The notes: generated from the letters alone by a model not told the origin. A stretch of 64,000 nucleotides of DNA from Natronosalvus hydrolyticus (GCA_025517525.1 JAOPJZ010000005.1:1-64000); one strand, 5' to 3'; shown: positions 52,866-62,123, counted from the stretch's first letter. A program made the numbers and translations.

Positions 52866-53504
52866 ATGGACCGGACGGACGTCACCGTCGAATCAGTCAC
52901 CGAAGTCGGATCGTCGACCATCGCAATCGAACTCGAGAGCCCAGCCGGGTTCGAAGCCCTGCCGGGACAGTTCGTCCTGCTTCGAGCGACGCCCGACGAC
53001 GAGGAGATTACCCGATACTACACGCTTTCCTCACCCACCGTCGAGGAGACGTTCGAAATCACGGTCGGTATCGATCCCGAGGGTGAACTCGCGCCGTGGC
53101 TCGCCGAACTCGAGGCCGGGGATGCAGTATCCATCGAAGGCCCCTACGGAAAAGTCGCCTACGAGGGCGATCAGGACGTCGTCGCCGTCGCCGGGGGTCC
53201 CGGTGTCGGTCCGGCAGTCGCAATCGCCGAGGCCGCAAACGCCGCAGGCCACGACGCCGCGGTCATCTATCAAGACGACGAACCGGCGCACGTCGACCGA
53301 CTCGAGGCTCTGGAGGCCGCCGGATGCACGACCACGCTCATCGACGACGGGGACGACGAGAGCCTCGAGGGAGCGATCGAAACCCATCTCGAGGGGGGCC
53401 AGTTCTACGTTTTCGGCTTCGAGGACTTCGTCACGCAGGTTGCAGACGCCATCGAGGCCGCTGGGGGCGATGCCGACGAGGCGTTGATCGAGAACTTCGG
53501 CTAA
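52866..53504 (+). CDS. Ferredoxin-NAD(P)H reductase-like flavoprotein
   Basis: A 212-residue FNR-fold protein: an FAD-binding barrel with RYYTLSSPTVEETFEI near residue 52 and the nucleotide-binding half with AVAGGPGVGPAVAIAEA. The C-terminal helix ends in DADEALIENFG. It could move electrons between reduced ferredoxin (from KorAB, divergently encoded) and NAD(P)H, though the partner is inferred. The TAA stop is directly joined to a family D palindrome. Confidence 0.85.
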   Translation: MDRTDVTVESVTEVGSSTIAIELESPAGFEALPGQFVLLRATPDDEEITRYYTLSSPTVEETFEITVGIDPEGELAPWLAELEAGDAVSIEGPYGKVAYEGDQDVVAVAGGPGVGPAVAIAEAANAAGHDAAVIYQDDEPAHVDRLEALEAAGCTTTLIDDGDDESLEGAIETHLEGGQFYVFGFEDFVTQVADAIEAAGGDADEALIENFG

Positions 53505-53593
53505 TAGGGTCTCATAGGGATTGTTGTAACCCATAACCGGTCAGCGACCGACCCGGTCCGACGCGACCGGTAAGAGACTACAACAAACCCTAT
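53504..53593. repeat. Dispersed palindromic element, family D, copy 2
   Basis: About 90 bp from ATAGGGTCTCATAGGGATTG to TACAACAAACCCTAT, with ACCGGTCAGCGACCG inside. The first base is the last A of the TAA stop of the flavin reductase gene. Confidence 0.75.
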
Positions 53594-53660
53594 CAAGGAG
53601 GATTTCTCGAGGACGAGGAAATTCCACGGTTTATATAATTTCACAGCCGAATGGTTGCGT

Positions 53661-54152
53661 ATGACTCTCGTCGTTCCTTTCGACGGCTCGCCGCTCGCTA
53701 AAGCGGCGCTCATTCGGGCCGCCGACTTCGGGCGCGTCCTCAATGACCCCCTCGTCGTTCTCTCGATCATTCCCCAGAACAATACCCAGTATGCCCGAGA
53801 GCGAGGCTGGCTCGAGCCCGGCGAAGCCTTCGATATCGATCGAATTACGGAGCGACTTGCGGAAGATATCGAAACGCTCGCGCCCAGTGCAACGTTTCGG
53901 TATCGGGTCGTCGACCGGTATGCGACCGCTGGCACCATCGCGATAAAACTTCGACAGATGGCCCAAGCGGCCGACGCCTCGATGGTTTTCGTCGGCAGCG
54001 AGAACGCCGGTCGAATCGTCACCTCCCTCAGTTCCATCGGGACCAACGTCGCCGCCGACAATGCCTACGACGTCGTAATCGTGCGAAATCGAAAACCGGA
54101 GAAGATCGAGCAACGAGCGACGGCAACTCGAGCGACAGACCCCAAAGCCTGA
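53661..54152 (+). CDS. Universal stress protein (UspA family)
   Basis: A 163-residue protein starting MTLVVPFDGSPLAKAALIRA, the classic UspA strand-loop-helix. The nucleotide-binding end reads ADASMVFVGSENAGRIVTSL, which departs from the G2xG9xGS consensus, so ATP binding is uncertain. Cytoplasmic. A TTG two codons earlier could be used. Single gene. Confidence 0.85.
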   Translation: MTLVVPFDGSPLAKAALIRAADFGRVLNDPLVVLSIIPQNNTQYARERGWLEPGEAFDIDRITERLAEDIETLAPSATFRYRVVDRYATAGTIAIKLRQMAQAADASMVFVGSENAGRIVTSLSSIGTNVAADNAYDVVIVRNRKPEKIEQRATATRATDPKA

Positions 54153-54238
54153 TGACGAAGGGCAGGCCCCGAAGTCTGATCAGGCCTCGAGTGTCCGAAG
54201 GCGTCCGGAAATCATCTCTCAAACCCAGGAATCCAGCA

Positions 54239-54322
54239 TAGTACTCCGTCACGCGTCAACGTGAGAGCCGACCCGACGACCCTATCGGTTTGGTTCTCAC
54301 GTTCAGGCGTGACGAACCACTA
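54239..54322. repeat. Dispersed palindromic element, family C, copy 3
   Basis: About 84 bp in inverted orientation, from TAGTACTCCGTCACGCGTCA to GCGTGACGAACCACTA. It abuts copy 4 head-to-head, sharing the ACTAGTGG sequence. Confidence 0.85.
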
Positions 54323-54406
54323 GTGGCTTCCCAAACCTGAACGGATGCGTGAAACCGATTACAGGCGTCCGGTTTCACGCATCGGTCGACGTTTGGGAGG
54401 GTACTA
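54318..54406. repeat. Dispersed palindromic element, family C, copy 4
   Basis: About 89 bp from ACTAGTGGCTTCCCAAACCT to TTTGGGAGGGTACTAG. The inner stem is GGATGCGTGAAACCGATT / CCGGTTTCACGCATC. The right end contains the TAG stop of the gamma-glutamyltransferase gene. Confidence 0.88.
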
Positions 54407-56065
54407 GAAGCCGACCGCCTGCCCGTCTTTTCGCGGTTCCGTCGCGCCGGTGAGAATGTCGCCCGTTCGTCGTACGAGTTGTGCGCCACCGAATAGCGAC
54501 GGCTGGAGGATGCGGACATCGTGGCCTTTTCTGACGAGGCCGGTCTGCGCTGGAAGTCGTTCCTCCACGCCGAGGGTCCCGTCCTCGCGGTAGCGCCATC
54601 GAGGCGCGTCCAGCGCTTCCTGTTCCCCCATCCCGTAGTCGACGAGATTCGAGATGACCTGCAGGTGGCCCTGTGGCTGCATATACCCACCCATGACGCC
54701 AAAGGCTGCCCAGTCGTCCTCGTCGAACTTCGCAATGGCCGGCACGAGCGTGTGGAACGGCCGTTTCCCCGGCTCGAGGGAGTTCGGATGATCTGGGTTG
54801 AGCGAGAACGACGCGCCGCGATTTTGCAGGGCGATGCCGGTGTCGCCGGCGACGAGGCCGCTGCCGAAGCCAGCGAACCGGGAGTTGATGTACGAAACCA
54901 GGTTCCCCTCGCTGTCGCCCACGGTGAGCAACACGGTGTCGGCGTCTTCTGCAGCCTTCGTCGGCACGCCTACTTTGGGGTCCTGGATTGGTGTGTCGGT
55001 GATCGCTTGCGCTCTCTCGCGCGCAAAGGATTTCGAAGCCAGCGGCGGCACCGTCTCGTATGCGGGGTCAGTGATGTAATGATGGCCGTCGACGAACGCG
55101 AGTTTCATCGCCTCCGCGAACGCGTGGACGCGCTCGGGGGAGTCGTAGGGATGGTCACCCGCGCCGATTTCCTCGGCGATATTCAGCGCCTCGAGAGCGA
55201 TCAACCCCTGGTTGTTCGGTGGCAGTTCGAACACCTCGGTTCCGTTGTACGTGGTCGATACCGGCTCCAGGAACTCCGGTTCGAACGCCGCCAGGTCCTC
55301 GAGGGTCATGAACCCGCCCTGGTCCTGAATTTCCGCGGCGATGGCCTCGCCGATCTCGCCTTCGTAGACGATATCCGCGCCCTCATCGGCAATTTTTTGC
55401 ATCGACTCGCCCAGTCGCTCGAGCGTGACGACCTGCCCCGGATCCGGGGCGTCATCTTCGAACAGATACGCCTCGCGAGCGTGGTCGTCCGTAAACAGCC
55501 GTGGCGCTCCCTGCCAGTAGTACGAAATTACTTCCGAGACGGGGTAGCCGTCGATGGCGTACCGGATGGCTGGCTCGAGGACGTCGGCCAGCGAAAGCTG
55601 TCCCAGTTCCGCAACGGTGGTCTCCCAGCCGCGAGCGGTCCCCGGAACTGTCACCGCGTGGGGGCCAAGAAACGGCATCTCGAGGTCCCCGTCCGCGTCG
55701 CCGTCATCGACCGCATAGCCACGCGCTTCGGGATACCACGAGTCGGCGTCGTCGTGCTCGCGAATCGACTGGGAGACGTTCTCGACGGTCGCGTCCGCAG
55801 GCGCACCACCGCAGGCGCGCATCGCGCCAACCTCGCCGTCAGCCGTGCGGTACAGCGCGAACACGTCGCCGCCGAGCCCAGTCGAGGTCGGTTCGACGAC
55901 GTTGAGCGCCGCAGCGGTACCCACTGCGGCGTCGAACGCGTTGCCACCGTCGCGCAGTATCGATAGCCCCGCCTGCGCCGCGAGCGGTTGGCTCGTCGCG
56001 ACCATCCCGCCGGTCGCGTGCACTGCCGAGCGCCTCGAGGTAAATCGATCCAGATCGTACGTCAT
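54404..56065 (-). CDS. ggt: Gamma-glutamyltransferase family enzyme
   Basis: A 553-residue protein of the Ntn-hydrolase family. The predicted autoprocessing Thr is in DADTVLLTVGDSEGNLVSYI near residue 365, with the later GTH-type elements (GIALQNRGASFSLNPDHPN, VMGGYMQPQGHLQ). The large-subunit landmark is GNAFDAAVGTAAALNVVEPT. No signal peptide is visible, so it may be cytoplasmic. It transfers or hydrolyses gamma-glutamyl groups; the natural substrate in haloarchaea (which use gamma-glutamylcysteine) is plausible but not shown. Confidence 0.88.
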   Translation of the reverse strand: MTYDLDRFTSRRSAVHATGGMVATSQPLAAQAGLSILRDGGNAFDAAVGTAAALNVVEPTSTGLGGDVFALYRTADGEVGAMRACGGAPADATVENVSQSIREHDDADSWYPEARGYAVDDGDADGDLEMPFLGPHAVTVPGTARGWETTVAELGQLSLADVLEPAIRYAIDGYPVSEVISYYWQGAPRLFTDDHAREAYLFEDDAPDPGQVVTLERLGESMQKIADEGADIVYEGEIGEAIAAEIQDQGGFMTLEDLAAFEPEFLEPVSTTYNGTEVFELPPNNQGLIALEALNIAEEIGAGDHPYDSPERVHAFAEAMKLAFVDGHHYITDPAYETVPPLASKSFARERAQAITDTPIQDPKVGVPTKAAEDADTVLLTVGDSEGNLVSYINSRFAGFGSGLVAGDTGIALQNRGASFSLNPDHPNSLEPGKRPFHTLVPAIAKFDEDDWAAFGVMGGYMQPQGHLQVISNLVDYGMGEQEALDAPRWRYREDGTLGVEERLPAQTGLVRKGHDVRILQPSLFGGAQLVRRTGDILTGATEPRKDGQAVGF

Positions 56066-56196
56066 AGCCCGAGGTTTTCGCTCGAGGGTCTAAAGCGCGG
56101 GCGTCGCGGCAGGGTACGTGCGGTCCGTACCGTTTCGGTATTACTACAATATAAAAAGTATTTTGATATAATATTACAACCAATGTCAGAAGTGAT

Positions 56197-57468
56197 TCAT
56201 TCGGGGCTCACAGGTCCTTCCGTCGAATTGAAGTGGACACGGCGGTCCGTTCCCACGGTGAGACTGACTCGAGCCAACTCGAGGTCGATATCCGGACGGT
56301 CGACGATGACGACCGAGTGGCGACTCGTGTGATCGGACGTTCGCAGGTTCGGGTCCGTATAGTAGCCATGCAAGTGTACGCCGTCGGGCACCGCCTCGAC
56401 GCGTCGCCAGACGTGGTTAACTGACCCCGATCCGAAGCCGGATTCGACCACGACGAGACACGACTGGTCGAAGTCGATTCGGTCGAGTCGGTCTCGAGAC
56501 CCACGGTCCATCGCCTCGAGGTCGAACACCCGATCACGTTCCGCCTCGTTCTCGATCAGTCGAGCCGCGTACTGTCCGTTCTCGGCTTCCATGCGTGAAA
56601 GCGTCCGATCATCGATAGGCACGCTCGACAGGTGTTCAAACGGGAGAGACGGTTCTTCGGGCATGGATTCGCCCAGATAGTGATCGTTCCACGCGTCCTC
56701 GTCGGCCGGATCGTCCGGCGGTTCCGGCCGTTCGATTTCGTAGGGCGGTTCGTCTACCCGTGGTACCTCCGAAATCGGATCACGGTCCACGTCGTCGGTC
56801 CCGCTTTCACCGTCTGGCGATTCGATACCCGCTTCGATGGTCATGGGAATGTCGACGGCGAGATACTCACTCGTATCGAACGTCCCGTCATCACTGAGGG
56901 TCGTTCCGAGCGTGACCTCGAAATCGCCAGCCTCGAGATTCGGTGCCGATGGATACAGTTCGTACGTTCGGGTGAGTGATTCACGGGACTCGAGTTCGAC
57001 CGACACGGCGATCGAATCCGCGCCTTCGACCCGTTTGCCGTCGGTGCCGACGACCGAACTCTCCTCGTAGGCATCGCTCCAGAAGGTGAGAGTGGACTCC
57101 TCCTCGTCCCCGTCCGTCGGCGTCGCCTGCAGGATGCCAAACGGCGCTGGCCCACCGGACTGGGCGAAAACGGATTCGACGTGGACGTTCGTGAGCGTGG
57201 CTTCGAGCACTCCCGGCGAGTCGGCCTCGATGTGTGGGTCGAGGAGTTCGACCTCGAGTGAGCAAAGTTCGTTCGTCTTTCGCAGTGGAGAATCCTCTAA
57301 AATGAGAGTATACGCCAGTTCTGATCCGCCATCATCGTCGGATTCGTCATCCCCGTTCGCGCCGTTACCAGCACCCTCCTCAGGTTCTCCAATTTGGTCG
57401 CCCAGACAGCCTGCCAGGACGCCTAGCAGCGTCCCACCAGCACCCGTTACGAGCGTCCGTCGTTTCAT
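56197..57468 (-). CDS. Tat lipoprotein, function unknown
   Basis: A 423-residue secreted lipoprotein: MKRRTLVTGAGGTLLGVLAG with lipobox Cys after LAG. An N-terminal acidic linker is followed by a beta-rich domain (TLTNVHVESVFAQSGGPAPF, ELYPSAPNLEAGDFEVTLG) and a second domain rich in aromatic and His residues (VNHVWRRVEAVPDGVHLHGY, SRHSVVIVDRPDIDLELARV). No known family is recognised. It is divergent from the Pol IV gene. Confidence 0.75.
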   Translation of the reverse strand: MKRRTLVTGAGGTLLGVLAGCLGDQIGEPEEGAGNGANGDDESDDDGGSELAYTLILEDSPLRKTNELCSLEVELLDPHIEADSPGVLEATLTNVHVESVFAQSGGPAPFGILQATPTDGDEEESTLTFWSDAYEESSVVGTDGKRVEGADSIAVSVELESRESLTRTYELYPSAPNLEAGDFEVTLGTTLSDDGTFDTSEYLAVDIPMTIEAGIESPDGESGTDDVDRDPISEVPRVDEPPYEIERPEPPDDPADEDAWNDHYLGESMPEEPSLPFEHLSSVPIDDRTLSRMEAENGQYAARLIENEAERDRVFDLEAMDRGSRDRLDRIDFDQSCLVVVESGFGSGSVNHVWRRVEAVPDGVHLHGYYTDPNLRTSDHTSRHSVVIVDRPDIDLELARVSLTVGTDRRVHFNSTEGPVSPE

Positions 57469-57618
57469 ACGGACACAAACGAAACAACCAGATAAGTGTC
57501 TTGAGCTAGCTCAAATTCGTGTTTCACCGTTGGCCCAGATAGCCGCATCCGTCCCGTCCGAGCCGGCTCGAGCACAACGTTCACGTCACCTCGAGCGAAA
57601 ACCCAGATAACGAACGCG

Positions 57619-59112
57619 ATGGCCGACGGACCCTCTCTCCCTGGCGTCGATGACGAGCACTCCGACGAGGAGCGCATCGTCTTACACGTCGACGCCGACT
57701 GTTTTTACGCCGCGTGTGAACGTCTTCGAGAACCCGAACTCGAGGGCGAACCCGTGGTCGTCGGCATGGGCTACGAACCCGGAGACACCGTGGGGGCCGT
57801 TGCGACCGCCAGTTACGAAGCCCGCGAGTTCGGCGTCGAAAGCGCGCAAGGAATCGAGAGCGCGCTCGAGCGCCTGCCTCGCCGGGCCGAGGTGGACGAC
57901 GACCCCGAGCTGTCTCGCAAGGAGACGGGCTACTACCGACCCGTCGACATGGAGTACTACCAGTCGGTCGCCGAGGACGTGAGAGCGATTTTGCACGACT
58001 GTGCGGACGTCGTCCGGGAGGTGAGCATCGACGAAGCCTATCTGGACGTCACCGACCGCACGGCCTGGTCCGTCGCCGACGGGTTTGCCCGCCACGTCAA
58101 AGACCGCATTCGACGGGAAGTCGGGATCACCGTCAGCATCGGCGTTGCCCCGTCGATGAGCGCCGCCAAAATCGCCAGTGATTTCGACAAGCCCGACGGT
58201 TTGACCGTCGTCGAACCGGGAACAGTCGGTGCCTTCCTGGCCCCGCTCGAGGTCGATTTACTCCACGGCGTCGGGCCGGTCACCGCGCGCGAACTCAGGT
58301 CGATGGGGCTCGAGACCGCGAGCGACGTGGCCGAGGCCGACCCGAACGTCCTCGTCGACCGGTTTGGCGAACGCGGTCGGGACCTCTACGAGCAAGCACG
58401 GGGTGAGGACGACCGACAGGTCGAACCCAAAGGACTCCCGAAGAGTTTCTCCCGCGAATCCGCGTTCGACGGTGCTGTCGAGGAACCGGAACCGAAACTC
58501 GAGGTCGTCGACCGACTCGCTGACGCCGTCGCCGCGCGCGCCCAACGCGAGGGGGCGATGTACCGAACCGTCGGCGTCAAAGCCGTCACACCTCCCTTCG
58601 AGATCAGTACCCGCGAGCGCTCCCTACCCGGCCCCGTCGACGACCCAGACCTCGTGGCCGACATCGCGCGCGACCTTTTCGCGGAGTTCGAAACGGAACC
58701 GGTCAGGAAACTCGGCGTCAAGGTGGCCAACCTCGAGTTCAGCGAGGTCGATCAGGCGAGTCTCGACGGGTGGGAGGGTGTAGGCGGAGGCGCGGACGTG
58801 CGGAACACCGACGGCTTGCGCGAGGAGTCGGCGGACGCAGCGACAGTCTCCGATGGCAACTCGAGCGAGGTGAACGCGGGAGCCGAACACTCGAGGAAAC
58901 TTCACGAGTACAGCAGTGACTCGAGGGAACGAAACGACAGCAGTGCCTCGGGCGGAGCGGACAGTACCTCGGGCGGAGCGGACAGTGATACCAATAACGC
59001 GCACGAATCCGACCCCCAGGAAAGCGAACCGCCGATTACGCCTGAAGAAACTGACGATGGACAGCTGTCACTGGGGGCGTTTGCGAACCGGAAAACGGCG
59101 GGGGACAAGTAG
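57619..59112 (+). CDS. dinB: DNA polymerase IV (Y family)
   Basis: A 497-residue translesion polymerase. Motifs are VDADCFYAACERLREPELEG near residue 22, the catalytic EVSIDEAYLDVTD near 135, the helix-hairpin region HGVGPVTARELRSMGLETAS and the little-finger domain. The C-terminal 120 residues are acidic, contain a 21-bp repeat (about 58947-58988) and end in QLSLGAFANR, a likely PCNA-interacting peptide. It is induced by damage in other organisms; no LexA-type site applies here. Single gene. Confidence 0.95.
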   Translation: MADGPSLPGVDDEHSDEERIVLHVDADCFYAACERLREPELEGEPVVVGMGYEPGDTVGAVATASYEAREFGVESAQGIESALERLPRRAEVDDDPELSRKETGYYRPVDMEYYQSVAEDVRAILHDCADVVREVSIDEAYLDVTDRTAWSVADGFARHVKDRIRREVGITVSIGVAPSMSAAKIASDFDKPDGLTVVEPGTVGAFLAPLEVDLLHGVGPVTARELRSMGLETASDVAEADPNVLVDRFGERGRDLYEQARGEDDRQVEPKGLPKSFSRESAFDGAVEEPEPKLEVVDRLADAVAARAQREGAMYRTVGVKAVTPPFEISTRERSLPGPVDDPDLVADIARDLFAEFETEPVRKLGVKVANLEFSEVDQASLDGWEGVGGGADVRNTDGLREESADAATVSDGNSSEVNAGAEHSRKLHEYSSDSRERNDSSASGGADSTSGGADSDTNNAHESDPQESEPPITPEETDDGQLSLGAFANRKTAGDK

Positions 59113-59135
59113 CAGGTCTATTTCCCCCCTCAAGG

Positions 59136-59206
59136 GGTGACGCGTGAACAGAATCCGACAACTGCTATCGATTCCCTTGACGCGCTCAGGTGTGAGGAAC
59201 CACTAG
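59136..59206. repeat. Dispersed palindromic element, family C, copy 6
   Basis: About 71 bp from GGGTGACGCGTGAACA to GTGTGAGGAACCACTAG; a diverged copy. The CTAG at its right end includes the TAG stop of the proteasome beta gene. Confidence 0.75.
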
Positions 59207-59934
59207 ATGACTTCTTCGAAGTCGTTGTGCCCGTGGATGTCGACACCCTCCTCGGTTATCTCACAGAGGAACACGCCGTTGCCGGAGCCGGTGTCGCGCT
59301 CGGCGGCGGATTTGATGCCGCGCGCAGCGATCGTCATCGCTTCGTCGTTCGAGAGGTCCGGTTCGTAGGACTGCTCGAGGTGGCCGTAAGCCAGTTGCAT
59401 CCCGGAGCCGGTGACGGTGTAGTCGTCTTCCATCACGCCGCCGGCAGGGTCGATGCTGTAGACGTGACTGCCGTCGTCGTCGACGCCACCCAGAATCGGG
59501 TGGATGGCGAAGAACGGCCCGCCGCGGGCGAAGTTCCCCGCGAGGGTGGCGAGGGCGTCGATACTCATCTCCTCGCCGCGCCGGGCGCTGTAGAGGTTGA
59601 CTTCGGCGCGGAGGCTCTTGATGAACGACTGAGCGCCACCGACGCTGCCGACCATCGTCAGCGCACCGCTTGGGTGAATCTGTTCGACCTTCTGGACGTT
59701 TTTGTTCGAGACGAACCGGCCGCCCAGGCTCGCGCGCATGTCCGTAGCGATGACGACACCGTCGGCAGTCGTGATGCCAATAGTGGTCGTCCCTGTCTTG
59801 TTGACAGTGTCGAGATCGGACTGCGAGAAGCCGTTTTGCGGGAGCGAGCCGAGTTCCGGCTCGTACGGCGAGGGATCGTTCGCCAGCTGGTCGACCGTGC
59901 GAGCAAACTCGGAGTCGTGGGTAGGCGTTCGCAT
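59203..59934 (-). CDS. psmB: Proteasome beta subunit
   Basis: A 243-residue protein from the ATG at 59934. The propeptide ends NKTG, and autoprocessing would expose Thr in TTTIGITTADGVVIATD; the catalytic Asp (ATDMRAS) and Lys regions follow. It forms the inner rings of the 20S proteasome, the peptidase to which Cdc48 can deliver substrates. A TATA box lies about 26 bp upstream of the start. A family C palindrome overlaps its stop codon. Confidence 0.96.
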   Translation of the reverse strand: MRTPTHDSEFARTVDQLANDPSPYEPELGSLPQNGFSQSDLDTVNKTGTTTIGITTADGVVIATDMRASLGGRFVSNKNVQKVEQIHPSGALTMVGSVGGAQSFIKSLRAEVNLYSARRGEEMSIDALATLAGNFARGGPFFAIHPILGGVDDDGSHVYSIDPAGGVMEDDYTVTGSGMQLAYGHLEQSYEPDLSNDEAMTIAARGIKSAAERDTGSGNGVFLCEITEEGVDIHGHNDFEEVI

Positions 59935-59958
59935 TGAACGAGTGTTACGGTCGACAGG

Positions 59959-59967
59959 GTATAAAAC
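59959..59967 (-). promoter_or_regulatory. TATA box of psmB (leaderless)
   Basis: Read on the minus strand the sequence is GTTTTATACCC, centred about 28 bp before the ATG at 59934, the spacing for a leaderless transcript. Confidence 0.65.
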
Positions 59968-60000
59968 ATCGGCGGTCACCTCGCCTCGTTCCGGTATTTC

Positions 60001-60080
60001 ATACGGACTGTTGTCACTGTGTGTCGGTAATTACCGACTCGGTAGGGTAATTATCGGGTACAAACGACAGTCGACCGTCT
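60001..60080. repeat. Dispersed palindromic element, family A, copy 4 (diverged)
   Basis: 80 bp from ATACGGACTGTTGTCACTG to GACAGTCGACCGTCT, with the inner GTCGGTAATTACCGACTCGG in place of the usual CGGTGATTGCC. It is not adjacent to a stop codon. Confidence 0.8.
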
Positions 60081-60176
60081 CACCGATCGAAACAGGAGTG
60101 GCTCGAGCGCGGACGCTATTGGAGAGCAGTCTCGATGACAGGGGTTCCGCACCGTCTCGAGGGTAACTCGTCGTAG

Positions 60177-60260
60177 CTATAGTAGCCATTGAAAGTCATT
60201 GTACACCCTATCGAAAGAGGGCGTCTCGATACGTATGTAAATTCGTTTCAATGGCTTATA
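60177..60260. repeat. Dispersed palindromic element, family B, copy 5 (full length)
   Basis: 84 bp from CTATAGTAGCCATTGAAAGT to ATTCGTTTCAATGGCTTATA, with the middle CCTATCGAAAGAGGGCGTC. It lies in the gap between psmB and the small membrane protein gene. Confidence 0.88.
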
Positions 60261-60359
60261 TTGTGTGCGCCTGGAAAGGACATACGTACGCCCGGGAAGC
60301 ACGGCACAGCGGCGGCGCTGAGGGGAGTGCAAATCGAATCGATCAGTTCGGGAGAAGGC

Positions 60360-60545
60360 TTACTGTGTGGACGCTGGCTGCGATGCGTTTTCGAGGGCCT
60401 CGCCGACCGTGGCGAGAAGCTTGTGGATCGGGAGGGACACGCCAACCCGTCGGGTGGCGAGGGCGAGCGGCATCAGGACGATGCCGACCGCGATACACAA
60501 CTGGTACAGTGCGAACAGCGTCGCGTGGTACGCGCGGGTTATCAT
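60360..60545 (-). CDS. Small membrane protein, function unknown
   Basis: A 61-residue protein, MITRAYHATLFALYQLCIAV then GIVLMPLALATRRVG, with one long helix and a soluble C-terminal helix (HKLLATVGEALEN). A TATA box (TTTTATACACC on the minus strand, about 60575-60584) lies 30 bp upstream. Similar short proteins are common in haloarchaea; the role is unknown. Confidence 0.7.
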   Translation of the reverse strand: MITRAYHATLFALYQLCIAVGIVLMPLALATRRVGVSLPIHKLLATVGEALENASQPASTQ

Positions 60546-60917
60546 CTGTCTTCAGTCCATCCCCAGACCGGGGGTGTATAAAAGGGTTACTGCCGAACGC
60601 CATCCTTCATGATCGAGCATTTGGTTTCAAGGTCGGCGCAGTCTGTCGATTAATATCAGGTTGTGTTGAACACAACTCAGGTGGCGTTCGAGGCGAACCA
60701 CGCGTATCCAGACGAGATTACCTGCCTCTACTTTGCATAACTTATGAGCAACGTAGCTAACTCATGCGCACCCCGTGACCCGTCAATATCGTGTGTACAG
60801 AGCCCATGAGTGTGTTTCACATGGTATTACTCCACCCTCCATAGCGGTACTCGAGATCGGGTTTCGACCGGCGACCGAAACCGCAAAGCAGGAAACCCCT
60901 CGGAACTACGTCCACCT
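60546..60917. other. Gap with a perfect palindrome, possible operator
   Basis: This 372-bp gap separates the small membrane protein from the DUF555 gene. GTTGTGTT-G-AACACAAC (60660-60676) is a perfect 8-bp inverted repeat around one base, the form of an operator. AACTTATGAGC at about 60738 is followed by short open frames with no family features. I see nothing else. Confidence 0.45.
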
Positions 60918-61274
60918 ATGGGAAATTATCTCGTCGCAATGGAAGCAGCCTGGTTGGTCCGTGACGTCGACGCGATCGACGACGCAATCGGCGTCGCTGT
61001 AAGCGAAGCCGGAAAACGCCTTAACAGGAAAAACATGGAGTACGTCGAAGTCGAGGTCGGCGCAACCGGCTGTCCGGCCTGTGGAGAACCGTTCGACTCG
61101 GCATTCATCGCCGCCAACACCGCACTGGTCGGCCTGGCCCTCGAGATGGACGTTTTCAACGCCGATGGCGAAGAACACGCCTCGCGAATCGCCAAAAGCG
61201 AAGTCGGCGGAGCCCTGCGTGACGTACCGCTCTCGGTCGTCGAAGTGTTCGAAGTCGAAAGCGACGACGAATAG
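60918..61274 (+). CDS. DUF555 (UPF0212) family protein
   Basis: A 118-residue protein starting MGNYLVAMEAAWLVRDVDAI. The family landmark is the zinc-type pair in VGATGCPACGEPFDSAFIAA near residue 55. DUF555 is conserved across Euryarchaeota with no assigned reaction. The start is inferred from the family. Single gene. Confidence 0.88.
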   Translation: MGNYLVAMEAAWLVRDVDAIDDAIGVAVSEAGKRLNRKNMEYVEVEVGATGCPACGEPFDSAFIAANTALVGLALEMDVFNADGEEHASRIAKSEVGGALRDVPLSVVEVFEVESDDE

Positions 61275-61421
61275 CTGTCTCGAAGGCACCTGCGGCCATT
61301 TTTACTCGACTCTCGAGTTCGCCAGATCGACGGTTCTCGAGGGTAACCACGAACGTCAACGACCGCGGCCAGTAGTGGAGACACCCAAACAACTTTCTAT
61401 AACCCGTAGTTATTGTATCGT

Positions 61422-61961
61422 ATGGAGTTACCCACGCCAACTGATCTCAGGCAACGGCGAAACGACCTGGGGCTCACCCAGAGCGAACTCGCCAACAGGG
61501 CCGATGTCTCACAGCCGTTGATCGCCCGGATCGAAGGCGGTGACGTTGACCCACGGCTCTCGACGCTGCGACGAATCGTCAACGCGTTACAGGAAGCCGA
61601 AAGTGACGTCATCAAAGCCGCCGATCTGATGCACGAAGCCGTCGTAAGCGTCGCTCCGGACGACCCAGTGAGTAAAGCGGCTCATCGAATGGAACAGGAG
61701 GCCTACTCACAACTGGCCGTTATCCAGGATGGCATTCCAGTGGGTTCGATCAGTCAGAGCGAACTCGTCCACCTCGAAGAAGAACACCGGGACGAACCCG
61801 TCTCCGAGCACATGGCCGAATCGTTTCCAACGGTATCCAAAGACGCCACCCTCGATGAGATCAGCAACCTCCTCGAGCACTACAAGGCCGTGATGATCAC
61901 CGAGGCTGGTCAGACAGTCGGCATTATCACCGAAGCCGATCTGGCAGCCCGACTCTCCTGA
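61422..61961 (+). CDS. HTH (XRE) regulator with paired CBS domains
   Basis: A 179-residue protein: helix-turn-helix LTQSELANRADVSQPLIARIEGG in the first 45 residues, then two CBS repeats (VVSVAPDDPVSKAAHRMEQE and ESFPTVSKDATLDEISNLLE, each ending with a VGxI strand). The CBS pair usually binds an adenosyl ligand such as AMP or SAM. It is cytoplasmic. A TATA-like TAGTTATTGTATCG lies before the start. Its target genes cannot be read. Confidence 0.88.
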   Translation: MELPTPTDLRQRRNDLGLTQSELANRADVSQPLIARIEGGDVDPRLSTLRRIVNALQEAESDVIKAADLMHEAVVSVAPDDPVSKAAHRMEQEAYSQLAVIQDGIPVGSISQSELVHLEEEHRDEPVSEHMAESFPTVSKDATLDEISNLLEHYKAVMITEAGQTVGIITEADLAARLS

Positions 61962-62123
61962 TAGCGAGTAGCGAGGAAGCTATCTTTTCCTGATTCATCG
62001 GTTTTGCCGGCTCGATGCACGCATTGATTCCTCGAGTCGTTGGTCTGCTGGTTTACCCAACTAACAGCAACCACCAGATAATATCACTCAGTTATATTAG
62101 TGCCTACCGCTAACCCGAGCACG

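Noticed and set aside
54521..55966. A 481-codon plus-strand open frame
   Set aside because: It lies entirely opposite gamma-glutamyltransferase. The protein is Arg/Val-rich and non-acidic, unlike real genes in this window.
60251..60760. A 169-codon plus-strand frame starting in the family B repeat
   Set aside because: It covers a repeat and lies antisense to a small membrane protein with its own TATA box; its translation is Arg-rich and unlike haloarchaeal proteins.
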